From assembly GCF_027587375.1 (NCBI RefSeq), contig NZ_JAMXIC010000003.1:62001-126000 (forward strand): 64,000 bases of DNA. The letters are read 5' to 3'. Of the stretch, positions 8,799 to 19,450 are shown one piece after another. The translations under genes and the position numbers were made by a program. This stretch comes from Arthrobacter sp. B2a2-09 (lineage in GTDB: Bacteria; Actinomycetota; Actinomycetes; Actinomycetales; Micrococcaceae). Under the pieces are notes generated by a model that was not told the origin of the DNA, ran no database searches, and was given only the letters and a program-made list of their open reading frames with translations. Position 1 is the stretch's first letter; each line of letters starts with the position of its first letter.

Positions 8799-11543
8799 TT
8801 AGCGGCGCTTCTTCTTGCTGGAACCGCGCTGTTTGTCATCGGCGGCAGCCTTGGCGGGGTTGCCTGAGCGTCCCGAGGCCCGCCCTTCAACCCGGGTCTG
8901 GCTGGCGCCGTCTTCGCCCGGCGCCGTGTACTGCAGCTGAACAGGCTTCTCCGGGGCTTCGAGGCCGGCAGCTCGGATCTGTGGATCGTGATGTTCCACG
9001 TGACCGCCTTCAGGGCTGCCATCCACCACAACTACGTCTTCGGCGGGCGTTACTTCCACTTCCAGGTTGTAGAGGAAGCCAACGCTCTCTTCGCGGATGG
9101 CCTCCATCATGCTCTGGAACATTGTGAATCCTTCTCGCTGGTACTCGACCAGGGGATCCCTTTGGGCCATGGCGCGCAGGCCAATGCCCTCCTTGAGGTA
9201 GTCCATCTCGTAGAGGTGTTCCTGCCACTTGCGTCCAAGGACCGAGAGGACAACCCTGCGCTCAAGCTCGCGCATGTTCTCGTCGCCAATGGCTTCTTCC
9301 CGCTCCCTGTAAACGAGCTGCGCGTCCGAAAGGATCTCGTTTTTGAGGAATTCAACGGAGACGCGGGCCTTGCCGCCGGCCTCGTCAATGATGTCCTGGG
9401 CCGTAACAGTTACCGGGTACAGCGTCTTGAGGTTGGTCCACAGTTGGTGGAAGTCCCAATCGTCGCCGGTTCCCTCCGACGTCGCGGCATCGATCAGGGC
9501 GTTGATGGTGTCTTCCAGGAAGAACTGGACCTTTTCGTGCAGATCATCGCCCTCCAGTATCCTCCGACGATCGCCATAGATGGCTTCACGCTGGCGGTTC
9601 AGGACGTCGTCGTATTTAAGGACGTTCTTGCGCTGCTCAGCGTTCCGCCCTTCAACCTGGCCCTGGGCCGAAGCGATTGCACGGGACACGAGCTTGGATT
9701 CGAGGGCAACGTCGTCCGGCACGGAGCTGTTCATGAGCCGCTCGGCGGCGCCGGAGTTGAAGAGCCTCATGAGGTCATCAGTCAGCGAGAGGTAGAAGCG
9801 GGACTCTCCCGGGTCACCCTGACGCCCGGAGCGGCCGCGGAGCTGGTTGTCGATTCGACGGGATTCGTGGCGTTCCGTGCCCAGTACATAGAGCCCGCCC
9901 AGTTCAAGCACTTCCTCATGCTCGTCCTTGACTGCCTGCTTGGCTGCTTCGAGTGCTTCCGGCCATTCGGCCTCATACTCCTCGGAGTTTTCTTCAGGGT
10001 CCAGGCCCCGCGTTGCCAGCTCGGCGATGGCCGTGAACTCGGCGTTTCCGCCCAGCATGATGTCAGTACCACGGCCGGCCATGTTGGTCGCGACCGTGAC
10101 GGCGCCCTTGCGTCCCGCCTGTGCGACAATGGCGGCCTCGCGCGCATGGTTCTTTGCGTTCAGGACCTCGTGCCGGATGCCTTCCTTGGCCAACAGCTTG
10201 GCAAGGTATTCGCTTTTCTCCACGCTGGTGGTACCTACGAGCACGGGTTGGCCTATTTCGTGCCGTTCCGCGATGTCCTTCACGACGGCTTCGAACTTCA
10301 CGATTTCGTTCTTGTACACGAGGTCCGACTGATCCATGCGCTGCATATCCCGGTTGGTGGGAATGGGCACTACGCCAAGCTTGTAGGTGCTCATGAACTC
10401 TGCGGCTTCAGTTTCAGCGGTACCGGTCATGCCCGAGAGCTTGGAGTACATGCGGAAGTAGTTCTGCAGGGTCACAGTGGCGAGGGTCTGGTTCTCAGCC
10501 TTGATCTCGACGTTTTCCTTGGCCTCGATCGCCTGGTGCATGCCTTCGTTGTAACGCCGTCCGGCAAGGATACGGCCGGTGTGTTCGTCAACAATGAGGA
10601 CTTCGCCGTCCAGGATGACGTAATCCTTGTCCCGCTTGAAGAGCTCTTTGGCTTTGATGGCGTTGTTCAGGAAGCCGATGAGCGGGGTGTTGGCGGATTC
10701 GTAGAGGTTCTGGATGCCGAGGTAGTCCTCGACCTTCTCGATGCCGGCTTCGAGAACACCGACAGTGCGTTTCTTTTCGTCGACCTCGTAGTCGACTTCA
10801 GGCTGGAGACGCTGCACGACCTTGGCGAACTCGCTGTACCAGCGGTTGGTGTCACCTTGGGCCGGACCGGAAATAATGAGCGGGGTACGGGCTTCGTCGA
10901 TGAGGATGGAGTCCACTTCGTCGACAATCGCGAAGTGGTGGCCGCGCTGCACCAGCTCGGATTTGTCCCACGCCATGTTGTCGCGCAAGTAGTCGAAGCC
11001 GAATTCGTTGTTGGTGCCGTAGGTGATGTCTGCCGCGTACATCTGACGGCGCACTTCGGGATCCTGGTTGGACAGGATGCAACCGCTGCTGAGGCCAAGG
11101 AAGCGGTAGACACGGCCCATGAGTTCGGACTGGTATTCGGCGAGGTAGTCGTTGACTGTAACGACGTGCACGCCCTTGCCAGTCAAGGCATTGAGGAAGG
11201 CCGGAGCGGTGGCCACGAGGGTCTTTCCTTCACCGGTCTTCATTTCGGCGATATTGCCGAGGTGCAGAGCGGCCCCACCCATGAGCTGGACATCGAAGTG
11301 GCGCATCCCAAGGGTGCGGGAGGAAGCTTCACGCACAGCTGCGAAAGCCTCCGGCAAGAGATCGTCCAGCTGCTCACCGTCGTCGTGACGGGCGCGTAGC
11401 CTGTCCGTCTCCTCGCGCAATTCGGCGTCGGAGAAGGTCTTGAAGGAGTCTTCGAGGGCGTTGATGGAATCGGCATAGGTCCGCAGTTGCCTCAGGGTTT
11501 TTTTGTCACCCGTGCGGAGAAGTTTTTCGATAAGTGATGCCAC
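8799..11543 (-). CDS. secA: Preprotein translocase ATPase SecA
   Basis: SecA drives post-translational protein export through SecYEG using ATP. The 914-residue product has the full DEAD-motor layout: Walker [10 protein letters not shown] near residue 102, the DEVDSIL motif near residue 210, the preprotein cross-linking region, and the second helicase domain with NMAGRGTDI and [13 protein letters not shown] motifs. The C-terminus ends in a lysine/arginine-rich tail (KKKRR) without the CxCxSGx6C zinc finger seen in many proteobacterial SecA proteins; this is common in actinobacterial SecA1. Length matches SecA1. It is the last gene of the minus-strand block beginning at mtrA, although the YcaQ-type gene lies between it and hpf. 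Assignment is certain. Confidence 0.98.
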   Translation of the reverse strand: MASLIEKLLRTGDKKTLRQLRTYADSINALEDSFKTFSDAELREETDRLRARHDDGEQLDDLLPEAFAAVREASSRTLGMRHFDVQLMGGAALHLGNIAEMKTGEGKTLVATAPAFLNALTGKGVHVVTVNDYLAEYQSELMGRVYRFLGLSSGCILSNQDPEVRRQMYAADITYGTNNEFGFDYLRDNMAWDKSELVQRGHHFAIVDEVDSILIDEARTPLIISGPAQGDTNRWYSEFAKVVQRLQPEVDYEVDEKKRTVGVLEAGIEKVEDYLGIQNLYESANTPLIGFLNNAIKAKELFKRDKDYVILDGEVLIVDEHTGRILAGRRYNEGMHQAIEAKENVEIKAENQTLATVTLQNYFRMYSKLSGMTGTAETEAAEFMSTYKLGVVPIPTNRDMQRMDQSDLVYKNEIVKFEAVVKDIAERHEIGQPVLVGTTSVEKSEYLAKLLAKEGIRHEVLNAKNHAREAAIVAQAGRKGAVTVATNMAGRGTDIMLGGNAEFTAIAELATRGLDPEENSEEYEAEWPEALEAAKQAVKDEHEEVLELGGLYVLGTERHESRRIDNQLRGRSGRQGDPGESRFYLSLTDDLMRLFNSGAAERLMNSSVPDDVALESKLVSRAIASAQGQVEGRNAEQRKNVLKYDDVLNRQREAIYGDRRRILEGDDLHEKVQFFLEDTINALIDAATSEGTGDDWDFHQLWTNLKTLYPVTVTAQDIIDEAGGKARVSVEFLKNEILSDAQLVYREREEAIGDENMRELERRVVLSVLGRKWQEHLYEMDYLKEGIGLRAMAQRDPLVEYQREGFTMFQSMMEAIREESVGFLYNLEVEVTPAEDVVVVDGSPEGGHVEHHDPQIRAAGLEAPEKPVQLQYTAPGEDGASQTRVEGRASGRSGNPAKAAADDKQRGSSKKKRR

Positions 11544-11678
11544 GTAAAGTTGCTCCCAGTCTCAAGCTGCCGAATTCTGGCGGTTTCAGTCTACGGGAGA
11601 GACCAACGCCACGCGGCCTCGTTTCCCTGAGAGCGGAGCGCCGGGCGCCCGCAGGCCGCTGCCGGACACGTCTGGATC

Positions 11679-12920
11679 TCAGCCGCGGGCCACTGCCGAG
11701 GAAAGCGCCGGTGAGAGATCGCCCATCGGTGACACCACGACGTCGTCGAGCCCCAACCACTCGGCCATAAGCCGCAGTTCAGCAGAAAGCTCGACGGCGG
11801 TGTCCGCCGGGGCGTCCGGCTCGGCATGGGCGGCACGCACCAGAAGCTGCTTGGCCGAGCGGTCGGCCTTGAGATCTACGCGCGCGACAACGGCGTCACG
11901 GAGGAGGAAAGGCAGCACGTAGTAGCCGAACTTGCGCTTCTCCGCAGGTGTGTAGATTTCGATCCGGTAATGGAAGCCGAACAACTCCTCGAGCCTTCTA
12001 CGCTCAAAGACCAGTGAATCAAACGGGCTGAGCAATGCGCGGCCCGTGGCGGCCCGGGGAAGCCGTGCGTCCACATGCCGGAACAAAGCCCGGTCCCAGC
12101 CACGCACGGTGGCCGGCTCCAGACGCCCGGCGGCAACGAGCCTGTCGATCGACGCTGCCGCTGCCTTCACCGGGGTCCGGAAGTAATCGGCGAAGCAGCG
12201 GATTGTTCCGATGCCATGGGCCTGGGCTGCGGCGTCGATCAGCCGGTCCATGGCCACCGCCGACAGATCGGAGCCCGCGTCCGGGAGCGCTCCTGCGCGA
12301 GCGATGACCGCAGGCAATCCCGGTGGGAGGACCCGCGATGTCAGCGTGTACCGGCGTTCGAACTGCTCTGTCCTCGACGCAGCCGTCACGAGTCCCTCTT
12401 CAAACAAGTGCTCCAAAACCCTTTTGACCAGGTTCCAGTTCCAGCCCCAGTTATCGTGCTGCCGATCTTCCTGGTGCCCCAGGTGCGCGGTCAATTGAGC
12501 GGCCGTCAGGGGACGCCCGGTTGCGAGGGCGCCGAGGATCCGGTTGGCCATGTCCTCCCGGATTCCGCGTTCCAAGTGGGCGGCGCCTACCCACGCACGG
12601 TTTTGCCACAGCAGCAGATCCTGAAAGTGTTCCGGGCGGATGAAGCTCGCCTCGTGCGCCCAGTACTCCATCATGCGCCGCGGACTTCGCCCGGCCATGG
12701 CATGAAGGATGCTTCGGTCGTAGTTTCCAAGTCTTGAGAAGAAAGGAAGGTAGTGACTGCGGGAGAGGACATTGACGGAGTCGATCTGCACCACCTGGAG
12801 GCGGGCAAAGGTGCGGCCCACCGTCCGTGAAGTCACGGGGCCGGTGGGCCGTTCCTTGTCCAGTCCTTGGGCTGCCAATGCAATCCGCCGTGCCTGCAAC
12901 AGGCTCAGCGAAGCGGCCAT
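11679..12920 (-). CDS. YcaQ-type winged-helix DNA glycosylase (crosslink repair family)
   Basis: A 413-residue protein of the YcaQ/AlkZ family (formerly DUF1006), enzymes that unhook DNA interstrand crosslinks or excise bulky N-alkyl adducts. The family start QARRIALAAQGL is followed by LQVVQIDSVNVLSRSHYLPFFSRLG (split here: LQVVQIDSVNVL then SRSHYLPFFSRLG). The catalytic QxD-type triad QID places it with E. coli YcaQ, not with the QxQ AlkZ antibiotic-resistance branch. Winged-helix repeats follow, and a C-terminal beta barrel includes YYVLPFLLRDAVVARVDLKAD. AAAGGA precedes the ATG. It sits between hpf and secA on the same strand and may be co-transcribed. Substrate in this organism is not known. 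Confidence 0.88.
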   Translation of the reverse strand: MAASLSLLQARRIALAAQGLDKERPTGPVTSRTVGRTFARLQVVQIDSVNVLSRSHYLPFFSRLGNYDRSILHAMAGRSPRRMMEYWAHEASFIRPEHFQDLLLWQNRAWVGAAHLERGIREDMANRILGALATGRPLTAAQLTAHLGHQEDRQHDNWGWNWNLVKRVLEHLFEEGLVTAASRTEQFERRYTLTSRVLPPGLPAVIARAGALPDAGSDLSAVAMDRLIDAAAQAHGIGTIRCFADYFRTPVKAAAASIDRLVAAGRLEPATVRGWDRALFRHVDARLPRAATGRALLSPFDSLVFERRRLEELFGFHYRIEIYTPAEKRKFGYYVLPFLLRDAVVARVDLKADRSAKQLLVRAAHAEPDAPADTAVELSAELRLMAEWLGLDDVVVSPMGDLSPALSSAVARG

Positions 12921-12952
12921 GCCAGTCCTTTCATGGGAAATACGTATGCGGC

Positions 12953-13678
12953 CTAGGCCGTGGCGGCCTGGTCATTCGAACGGTAAGCGTGGATCTTTTC
13001 CTCCACGGGTTCGTCTCCTGGTTCGCATGTGGAGTCCAGGGTGATTACTCCATATGTCCAGCCACGACGACGGTAGACAACCGACGGCGTGTTGGTTTCC
13101 TTGTCCACGAACAGGTAGAAATTGTGGCCCACCAATTCCATGTTGTCCACCGCGTCATCAAGGGTGAGCGAAGCGGCGGGGAAAACCTTGCGACGAATCA
13201 GGACCGGGGAATCACCGGCCGGAATGTCGTTGTCGACGTCGTAGGGCGAGGTCTCCACCGGTGGCGTCGTTGGCTCCTGGTGGTTGCTGGCCTCTACGTA
13301 AATGGGTTCGCTCGCACTGGCGGGCTCAAGCGTCGCAGTAGCCTCACGAACGGCTTTGGGGGTGTGGCGGCCGTGGTGGACCTTCTTGCGGTCCTTGGCC
13401 CTGCGGAGTCTTTCCAGCAGCTTGCTATAGGCGAGATCAAAGGCGGCAAACTTGTCAGCGGCGCTCGCTTCGGCCCGGATCACAGGGCCCCGGCCCAGAA
13501 CTGTCACTTCCACCGTGAGCTGGCCCGGTGTCTGGCGCGGGTTGGTTTCTTTTGAAACCTTCGCGTCAACCCTCTGGACCTTGTCCCCAAGCGATTCAAT
13601 CTTTGAAATCTTCTCGCCGGCATACTCGCGGAAGCGATCCGAAACGGTCAGATTACGGCCGCTGATCATGAACTCCAT
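12953..13678 (-). CDS. hpf: Long-form ribosome hibernation promoting factor
   Basis: HPF binds the 30S decoding region in stationary phase or stress and, in the long form, promotes 100S dimers. The 241-residue product has the N-terminal S30AE/YfiA domain (about 1-105; MEFMISGRNLTVSDRFREYAGEK), a variable acidic linker, and the C-terminal dimerisation domain (about 180-241; IRRKVFPAASLTLDDAVDNM, ending near RRGWTYGVI). I chose ATG 13678 because GGAGG sits six bases upstream; a TTG at 13690 would overlap that site. It is encoded between lpqB/comF and secA as in other actinobacteria. Assignment is confident. Confidence 0.95.
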   Translation of the reverse strand: MEFMISGRNLTVSDRFREYAGEKISKIESLGDKVQRVDAKVSKETNPRQTPGQLTVEVTVLGRGPVIRAEASAADKFAAFDLAYSKLLERLRRAKDRKKVHHGRHTPKAVREATATLEPASASEPIYVEASNHQEPTTPPVETSPYDVDNDIPAGDSPVLIRRKVFPAASLTLDDAVDNMELVGHNFYLFVDKETNTPSVVYRRRGWTYGVITLDSTCEPGDEPVEEKIHAYRSNDQAATA

Positions 13679-13836
13679 GGTGCCCTCCAAACAACTCAGG
13701 TGACACGATAAGGGCGCTTCTCGGGGCTGATCTGACGGACAGTCGAGCCCCTTTCCGAGCCGCTATCGACAGGTACATCTGTTCTTGGTACCCATAACCG
13801 ACGTTAGTTCATCGACACGGGTAATTCATCCTTTCG

Positions 13837-14745
13837 TCACTTATTTTTTGTTTGAGTCGGTTCGGGCTGAGTGTCCGGCGCACCCGTAGGAAGGTCGCTA
13901 CCGGCTGGCGGCCGAGTGGCCGCAAGGACCACCGCGCCACACACCACGCCTCCAGCCACCGACACTGCCCGGGCGGCTTCGGCGAGGGTGGCACCAGTGG
14001 TGAGGACGTCGTCGACGATGACGCATGCCCTACCCTCCAAGGAACCTTTGCGGAACAGCCGAACGGTCATGGAGCCGCGGACACGCCGCACACGCTCTCC
14101 GCGGCCCAAGCCCTTTTGCCCGTTTCTTTGTCCCAGGGTTCCGGTGCCTCGGGCCCCGAACCCGGGCGCCTTCTTCAACGCATCCGTCATTTGCAGACCC
14201 GGCAAAGCGTCCAAGCGCCGCAAGCGGCCGAGCAAGAGATGGACCGGACTGAATCCGCGGCGCCGGAAGGCCGCGTTGCTGCTGGGAACAGGTACAAGAC
14301 AGATGCCTACCCCGTCGCCAACGGCAGACCGGATGGCCTTGCCCAGTGCAGGCGCGAGCACCGAGGCCAGCCGTCCCTGGCCCAGATGCTTGAAAGAAAG
14401 CAGGGCCTGGGCCAGTTCGTCCCGATAGTGTCCGCCCGCGACAACTGGCAGCATCACGGACCCATCCGCCGTGAGCAAGGCCGGTGCCTGCCCTTCAGCG
14501 CGGAACGGACGGGTACACAGAAGGCGCAAGTGCCGCGCACAGGCCCCGCACAGCGCCGAATCCTCGGAACCACAGCACACACATTCCACGGGAGCCAGAA
14601 CGGCCAGCAACTCGACGAAGGCCTCACCAACGCCCTGCGCGAGCCTTGCCCATCGAGCAGAATAGACGCCCCGATGCCGCGCGGCGTCACTCGGGACGAC
14701 GGCGAGGTCAGGGTCACGCACTCGGCAACGGCTGTAAGTACCCAT
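13837..14745 (-). CDS. ComF family phosphoribosyltransferase-like protein
   Basis: A 302-residue ComF/GntX family protein. The N-terminal part has a four-cysteine zinc-finger-like motif (CVCC...CGAC, around residues 50-70). The C-terminal part is a type I phosphoribosyltransferase domain with the PRPP loop VIVDDVLTTGATLAEAA near residue 245. ComF is needed for DNA uptake in competent bacteria, but the family is widespread in non-competent species and its substrate is unknown. The C-terminus has a proline- and threonine-rich tail that is variable in the family. ATG 14745 was preferred, but a GTG at 14781 adding 12 residues cannot be excluded because neither has a strong ribosome-binding site. 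Confidence 0.88.
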   Translation of the reverse strand: MGTYSRCRVRDPDLAVVPSDAARHRGVYSARWARLAQGVGEAFVELLAVLAPVECVCCGSEDSALCGACARHLRLLCTRPFRAEGQAPALLTADGSVMLPVVAGGHYRDELAQALLSFKHLGQGRLASVLAPALGKAIRSAVGDGVGICLVPVPSSNAAFRRRGFSPVHLLLGRLRRLDALPGLQMTDALKKAPGFGARGTGTLGQRNGQKGLGRGERVRRVRGSMTVRLFRKGSLEGRACVIVDDVLTTGATLAEAARAVSVAGGVVCGAVVLAATRPPAGSDLPTGAPDTQPEPTQTKNK

Positions 14746-14903
14746 GCCCCAAGCATCCGGATCCTCGCCCGCGGCCAACACTCCCGAAACGCGCTATGTG
14801 GAAAACAAGACCTGTGAGGACAAATGGCGACGTTGGCGGTGGGTGGGCCCACGCCGCCAGGGTTCCCTGGCCGAGCGAAGCGAGGTTAGGGAGGCGGTGG
14901 GGA

Positions 14904-16652
14904 CTAGCCCGGGAAGGAAGGGTCTACCGGGCCCTTGAGTTGCAGTTCCCAGCCGTTGCCCACTCGTTGGAACACGCCTGCCCCTGACTGCCCGAAAATC
15001 TGCTCCGGTCCGTTGCCTGCGCTGATAGTCGTCAGGTTCGGCCATGCCGGTAACAACTGCGGCTGGCTCGATGTCAAGGACAACAGTTCGGGAACCACGT
15101 TCTCGGTTGACGAGGCTTTCATCACCGCGACTGTCGTTGAATTGACCCAAACCCCTTGATCAACAGGGGTGGAAGAGAACAAAGTCAACGGTGCAGTCAG
15201 GTCCTTCGGGGTGCCGTCAGGGTTGCGTAAAATACCGGTCACCTGCACCGATGACTTGCCGTTCATCTCGGAGATGACCAGAGCGCGCGTCCCCTCGCGG
15301 GATACCCGGAAGTCCCTCACCACGCGCCCTGCCAGCCATGGCGGCGTTATCGTCACCGTGGGGACGGCCTGGCCTTGGGGGACGTTGGACGGTTTGAACG
15401 CCACGACCTCGGTGGCCCCGCTAGCTCCTGGACCTGCCGTCCAGACCCAGTCCTGCGGGCTGAAGGAGGGATGGCTCAGGGTGCTCCTGGTTGTCAGTTG
15501 ACGGGCGGGCTGGCCCGGAATCATCGAATACAGGACGGTTCCGGCACCGTTAAGGAAGGCCACGGCCTGGGACGTCGGGGACTCAGCGGGAGCGCTCGGG
15601 TTCAGTCCGGCCACCGGCTGCATGTCCGGAAGGGCCGACACCCTGTTGTTCTCGTAGCGCACGAGTTCGTCATTGCTGACGGCGATTTGGCGCGCAGGAG
15701 CATTCTTTTCAAGCACGGGCGGCAGGACCGAGCCGTTGTCCTCCACCCGGACAAGATCCTGGTCAGCCCGCAGCTGAACGTTCACCACGTCCGGCTGGCT
15801 ACGGAAGGTCAGGGTCAGCTGGTTTTGCATGCGCTGCCGGTCCTCGGCAGAGGCATCCACGAGTTCCTTCGCGGAAAGGTCCACCTGGGCTGCTCCCGAC
15901 ACCACCGGCACCGACTCCCTGGCCAGCTTCATGCCGGAAGGAAAAGCACTGACGACCGCGCCCTGGAGGTAAGGCGCAGGACCGTCGAGCAAGGCGCTGG
16001 TCATCGCTTTGACAGTGTTCTTCTTGATGAACCACCGGACGTCCGGAACCGCATACGTAAACGTAGGGTCGTAGAAATAGATGGGCTGGGCCGCGTAGAT
16101 GACTTTGAACGTCTCTTCCGGGATGGCGGTGCCGTCCGGAACCGCTGAGATCCGCCACTCGCCGTCGACCTGTTCCAGGGTCACCGGAATTGTTTCGGTG
16201 GTACCTTCCGGGAACTGCGTTGCAACGCCGTCGGCGTCCACCGCGTAAGCGAGGTCCAGCTGGTACTTGAACTCGTTTTCCACACCGGTCTTGACGACGG
16301 TCGCCTTGCGGAAAACGAGCGTCCGCTTGTCGGACTTCCAGCTGACGGACAGCGCCTGCGTGAGGTATTGCCGGGCCACCGCGTAGTCGCCTTCGTAACC
16401 ACTGCCTGCACCATAGAAGTCCTCGATGATGGACTCCGGGGTGGCTCCGGGATGTGGTGGCGGAGGGAAGAAGACGGGGGCGTTCGGGTTGCCCGCGCTT
16501 TCGTCCTTGCTCTTTCCCACCGGACCAGACCGTGGGATCTGCGCACAGGAACTAAGGACCACCATGAGGACGGCAAGAACGGCAATCACGGCCCTTAACA
16601 GATGCGGGCGTCGGGACAGGTGAGAGCGTCGTGAATTCCGTAGTGAATTCAT
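14904..16652 (-). CDS. lpqB: Lipoprotein LpqB, MtrAB-associated
   Basis: LpqB is a membrane-anchored extracytoplasmic lipoprotein that interacts with MtrB and influences MtrA phosphorylation, with effects on cell wall metabolism and division. The 582-residue product starts with an arginine-rich signal peptide and a lipobox LSSC (cysteine near residue 36). A GerMN-like domain follows (about 75-320, with [15 protein letters not shown] early on), then a beta-propeller region ending at the stop. The ATG overlaps the mtrB stop as ATGA, so translation is coupled. The order mtrA-mtrB-lpqB is the conserved actinobacterial one. Confident. Confidence 0.95.
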   Translation of the reverse strand: MNSLRNSRRSHLSRRPHLLRAVIAVLAVLMVVLSSCAQIPRSGPVGKSKDESAGNPNAPVFFPPPPHPGATPESIIEDFYGAGSGYEGDYAVARQYLTQALSVSWKSDKRTLVFRKATVVKTGVENEFKYQLDLAYAVDADGVATQFPEGTTETIPVTLEQVDGEWRISAVPDGTAIPEETFKVIYAAQPIYFYDPTFTYAVPDVRWFIKKNTVKAMTSALLDGPAPYLQGAVVSAFPSGMKLARESVPVVSGAAQVDLSAKELVDASAEDRQRMQNQLTLTFRSQPDVVNVQLRADQDLVRVEDNGSVLPPVLEKNAPARQIAVSNDELVRYENNRVSALPDMQPVAGLNPSAPAESPTSQAVAFLNGAGTVLYSMIPGQPARQLTTRSTLSHPSFSPQDWVWTAGPGASGATEVVAFKPSNVPQGQAVPTVTITPPWLAGRVVRDFRVSREGTRALVISEMNGKSSVQVTGILRNPDGTPKDLTAPLTLFSSTPVDQGVWVNSTTVAVMKASSTENVVPELLSLTSSQPQLLPAWPNLTTISAGNGPEQIFGQSGAGVFQRVGNGWELQLKGPVDPSFPG

Positions 16653-18628
16653 AGTCCCGTTCCCCCCGGGGCTTTGTCGCCGTCGTTGTTGCCCGCCGGA
16701 GGCAGTGCAGGCGGCAGCAACGGAGCATCTCCCGGCCTCGGGTCCGCGGCGGAAACCCGCTCCGGGGGCGGGTCGCCCGCACCCAAAACGAGCATCTGGC
16801 GCTCCGGAGCGGCGCCCGGCAAATGGATGTCTGCGGGTTCAAGCTGCAGCGGTGATTTCACGATGGTGCCGCCCTTCTTGAGAGGCAGCGTCAGACGGAA
16901 GTTTGAACCGGATCCCTTGCGACCCCAGGCCTGCAACCAACCGTTGTGGAGCTTGGTGTCCTCCGCGGCGATGGAAAGTCCCAGTCCGCTGCCACCCGTG
17001 GTCCGGGCACGTGCGGGATCGGCACGCCAGAAACGATCGAAGACCCGCGCTGCTTCTGCCGGGCTCATCCCTATGCCGAAGTCACGCACGGAGATGGCGA
17101 CGGCATCGTGGTTGGCCGCAACGGAAACGTGGACAGGCTTCCCCTCGCCGTGTTCGACGGCGTTGAGCAGCAGGTTCCGCAGGATGCGGTCGATCCGGCG
17201 GGCGTCCATCTCAACGATGATGCGCTTGTGGCGCGAGGTAAGGCGCACTTCGGAGCCGTACTCCGCGGCGACGGGCGAGGCACCGTCGATGACATGGGAG
17301 ACGACCTGGAAGATGTCCGTCGGCTCGGAATCCAACACCGCCGCCCCGGCGTCGAAGCGTGAAATCTCCAGCAGGTCCGAGAGCAACGACTGGAAACGCT
17401 CCACCTGGTTGTAGAGCAGTTCTGCGGAGCGCTTGTTGATGGGGTCGAAGTCATCGCGGGCATCAAACAACACTTCGGCTGCCATCCGAACGGTCGTGAG
17501 CGGTGTCCGCAGCTCATGGGACACATCGGACACGAACCGCTGCTGCATCTGGGACAAGGTGGCCAGCTGTGTAATCTGCTCTTGCAGGCTCGCGGCCATG
17601 TGGTTGAACGAGGCGCCCAGCCTGGCTACCTCGTCTTCACCCTTGACCACCATTCGCTCCTGCAACTGGCCTGCGGCCAGCTTCTCGGAGACGACGGCGG
17701 CGTGGCTCACTGGACTCACGACGTTCCTGGTCACGTACCAGGCAATACCGCCGATCATCAGGATGAGCGCGGCGCCACCCGCCCACAGCACGTTCTGGAT
17801 TTCGTCCAGGGTTTGTTGGGCGGTATCCAGGTCATAGAGGAGATAGAGCTCGTAGACCGTGCCGTTGAACGTGACCTTGTTGCCGACAGCGATGCCGGGG
17901 TGATCCTCGTTGCCGACGGGGAACTCAGTTGAAGCCCAGTACTGGTCCTTGCCCGAATCCTGCACCGACTTGCGCAGTGCCGGAGGAATGACACGGACCG
18001 TCAATTGATCCGAGGCCCGCGATTCCACCCACCGGTTGCGGGGCTTGGTTTGTTCGGGCATCGCTTCGAAGACGTATCTCCGCTGGATGACCGAGCCGTT
18101 GCCCTCCACCGCTTTGAGCGTGTCGTAGACGAGGGTGATGACACTTGATTGGTCGTTGGCCTGTGAACCGTCGAAAGTGTCCTGGACTTGCTTGACGTAG
18201 TAGCGGCTCTCGGATTCGGCTTGCTTCAAACGCTCCTGGAACAGGTTGTTCGCTATTTGGTTTGAGAGGTACGCGCCGACCACCGCAAATGACGCCATCG
18301 ACAGCACGATCGTCACCGCGACGGTCCTGAATTCGAGCGAGCGGCGCCAACGGCGCAGCAGGGCGCGCCACAAATACCGGATTCCGGGCCGAATATGGCG
18401 AAGTCCGGTCACCACAAGCCGGGAGACACGCAATGCGAGGATCAGGGCGCGGCGCGTCCAGATCCGAGTGCGCTCCAGGATCCAGGGGAGGTTCAGTGCC
18501 CGGGCGTCCGTGTGCTCCGGGACAGGATGCCCTGAAGCAGGATGTTTCCCCTTGGCCGCCGCGGCCTCTTGGTCAGTGCCGGACTCGCCGGTGGAAGACT
18601 CAGGCGCCTGCTTTATATCCGACACCAC
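16649..18628 (-). CDS. mtrB: Two-component sensor histidine kinase MtrB
   Basis: MtrB phosphorylates MtrA and senses a cell-division or envelope-related cue. The 659-residue product has two membrane helices (about residues 110-130 and 275-297) bracketing an extracellular sensor domain, then HAMP. The HisKA box [18 protein letters not shown] has its phosphoacceptor histidine near residue 370, and the ATPase has the G1 block [19 protein letters not shown] and the G2 block [10 protein letters not shown]. The proline-rich C-terminal tail (about 60 residues) is dispensable-looking and variable. The start overlaps the 3' end of mtrA by 29 bp and the stop overlaps lpqB by 4 bp, so the three genes form one coupled operon. 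Confidence 0.97.
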   Translation of the reverse strand: MVSDIKQAPESSTGESGTDQEAAAAKGKHPASGHPVPEHTDARALNLPWILERTRIWTRRALILALRVSRLVVTGLRHIRPGIRYLWRALLRRWRRSLEFRTVAVTIVLSMASFAVVGAYLSNQIANNLFQERLKQAESESRYYVKQVQDTFDGSQANDQSSVITLVYDTLKAVEGNGSVIQRRYVFEAMPEQTKPRNRWVESRASDQLTVRVIPPALRKSVQDSGKDQYWASTEFPVGNEDHPGIAVGNKVTFNGTVYELYLLYDLDTAQQTLDEIQNVLWAGGAALILMIGGIAWYVTRNVVSPVSHAAVVSEKLAAGQLQERMVVKGEDEVARLGASFNHMAASLQEQITQLATLSQMQQRFVSDVSHELRTPLTTVRMAAEVLFDARDDFDPINKRSAELLYNQVERFQSLLSDLLEISRFDAGAAVLDSEPTDIFQVVSHVIDGASPVAAEYGSEVRLTSRHKRIIVEMDARRIDRILRNLLLNAVEHGEGKPVHVSVAANHDAVAISVRDFGIGMSPAEAARVFDRFWRADPARARTTGGSGLGLSIAAEDTKLHNGWLQAWGRKGSGSNFRLTLPLKKGGTIVKSPLQLEPADIHLPGAAPERQMLVLGAGDPPPERVSAADPRPGDAPLLPPALPPAGNNDGDKAPGGTGL

Positions 18629-19274
18629 GAACCGTCAATACAACTTCAGGAGCTTCCGGATCGCGCTCGATCTTGGACCGCAGGCGCTGGACATGGACAT
18701 TGACCAGCCGGGTGTCGGCAGCGTGGCGGTAGCCCCATACCTGCTCAAGGAGCAGTTCACGGGTGAAGACCTGCCAGGGCTTGCGCGCGAGGGCGACCAA
18801 GAGATCGAATTCCAGCGGGGTCAGCGAAATCCGCTCTCCGCCGCGGGTCACCAAATGGCCCGCGACGTCGATTGTGACGTCGGCAATCCGCAGGGTCTCG
18901 GGCGCCTTCTGGTCTCCCGGGCGCAGCCGGGCGCGGACGCGAGCCACGAGTTCGGCCGGCTTGAAAGGCTTGGGCACGTAGTCATCAGCACCGGATTCAA
19001 GGCCGCGGACAACGTCGGAGGTATCCGATTTGGCGGTGAGCATGACAATGGGAACGTCTGACTCCCCGCGGATCTGGCGGCACACTTCGATGCCGTCCGA
19101 TCCGGGCAGCATCAGGTCAAGCAGTACCAGATCTGGCTTTGAGGAGCGGAAGACCTCCAGCGCTTGCCCGCCGTCCGCGCAAAAAACCGGGTCGAAGCCG
19201 TCGTTCCGCAGCACGATGCCGATCATTTCGGCCAGCGCTTCGTCGTCGTCTACCACCAGGATGCGTGCCTTCAT
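18600..19274 (-). CDS. mtrA: Response regulator MtrA (OmpR/PhoB family)
   Basis: MtrA is the essential or near-essential actinobacterial response regulator controlling cell wall hydrolases, division and, in mycobacteria, replication initiation genes. The 224-residue product has a receiver domain (MKARILVVDDDEALAEMIG; phosphoacceptor aspartate in DLVLLDLMLPG; conserved lysine in MLTAKSD) and a C-terminal winged-helix domain with the block LTPLEFDLLVALARKPWQVF and RHAADTRLVNVHVQRLRSKIE. The ATG at 19274 follows AAGGGAA at nine bases; the open frame upstream to 19595 is non-homologous. It is the first gene of the mtrA-mtrB-lpqB operon and is divergent from the DUF4129/MoxR operon. Confidence 0.97.
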   Translation of the reverse strand: MKARILVVDDDEALAEMIGIVLRNDGFDPVFCADGGQALEVFRSSKPDLVLLDLMLPGSDGIEVCRQIRGESDVPIVMLTAKSDTSDVVRGLESGADDYVPKPFKPAELVARVRARLRPGDQKAPETLRIADVTIDVAGHLVTRGGERISLTPLEFDLLVALARKPWQVFTRELLLEQVWGYRHAADTRLVNVHVQRLRSKIERDPEAPEVVLTVRGVGYKAGA

Positions 19275-19450
19275 AGTTATATATTCCCTTATCACCAAGC
19301 CTTTGTCCCGTTGAGCCCAATCACGGCATGGCGCGCAGCAGCCCGCAAGCGAATGGGCTATGAGGCGCGACGGCGGAACTATAGGCTGGTGCGAACGGCC
19401 CCTTTCGGGGTCCGTGCATTGCTGCGGACGCATCTTTTGGGGAGGAAAAC

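Noticed and set aside
8988..11399. An 803-codon plus-strand open frame
   Set aside because: Antisense shadow of secA with no family similarity.
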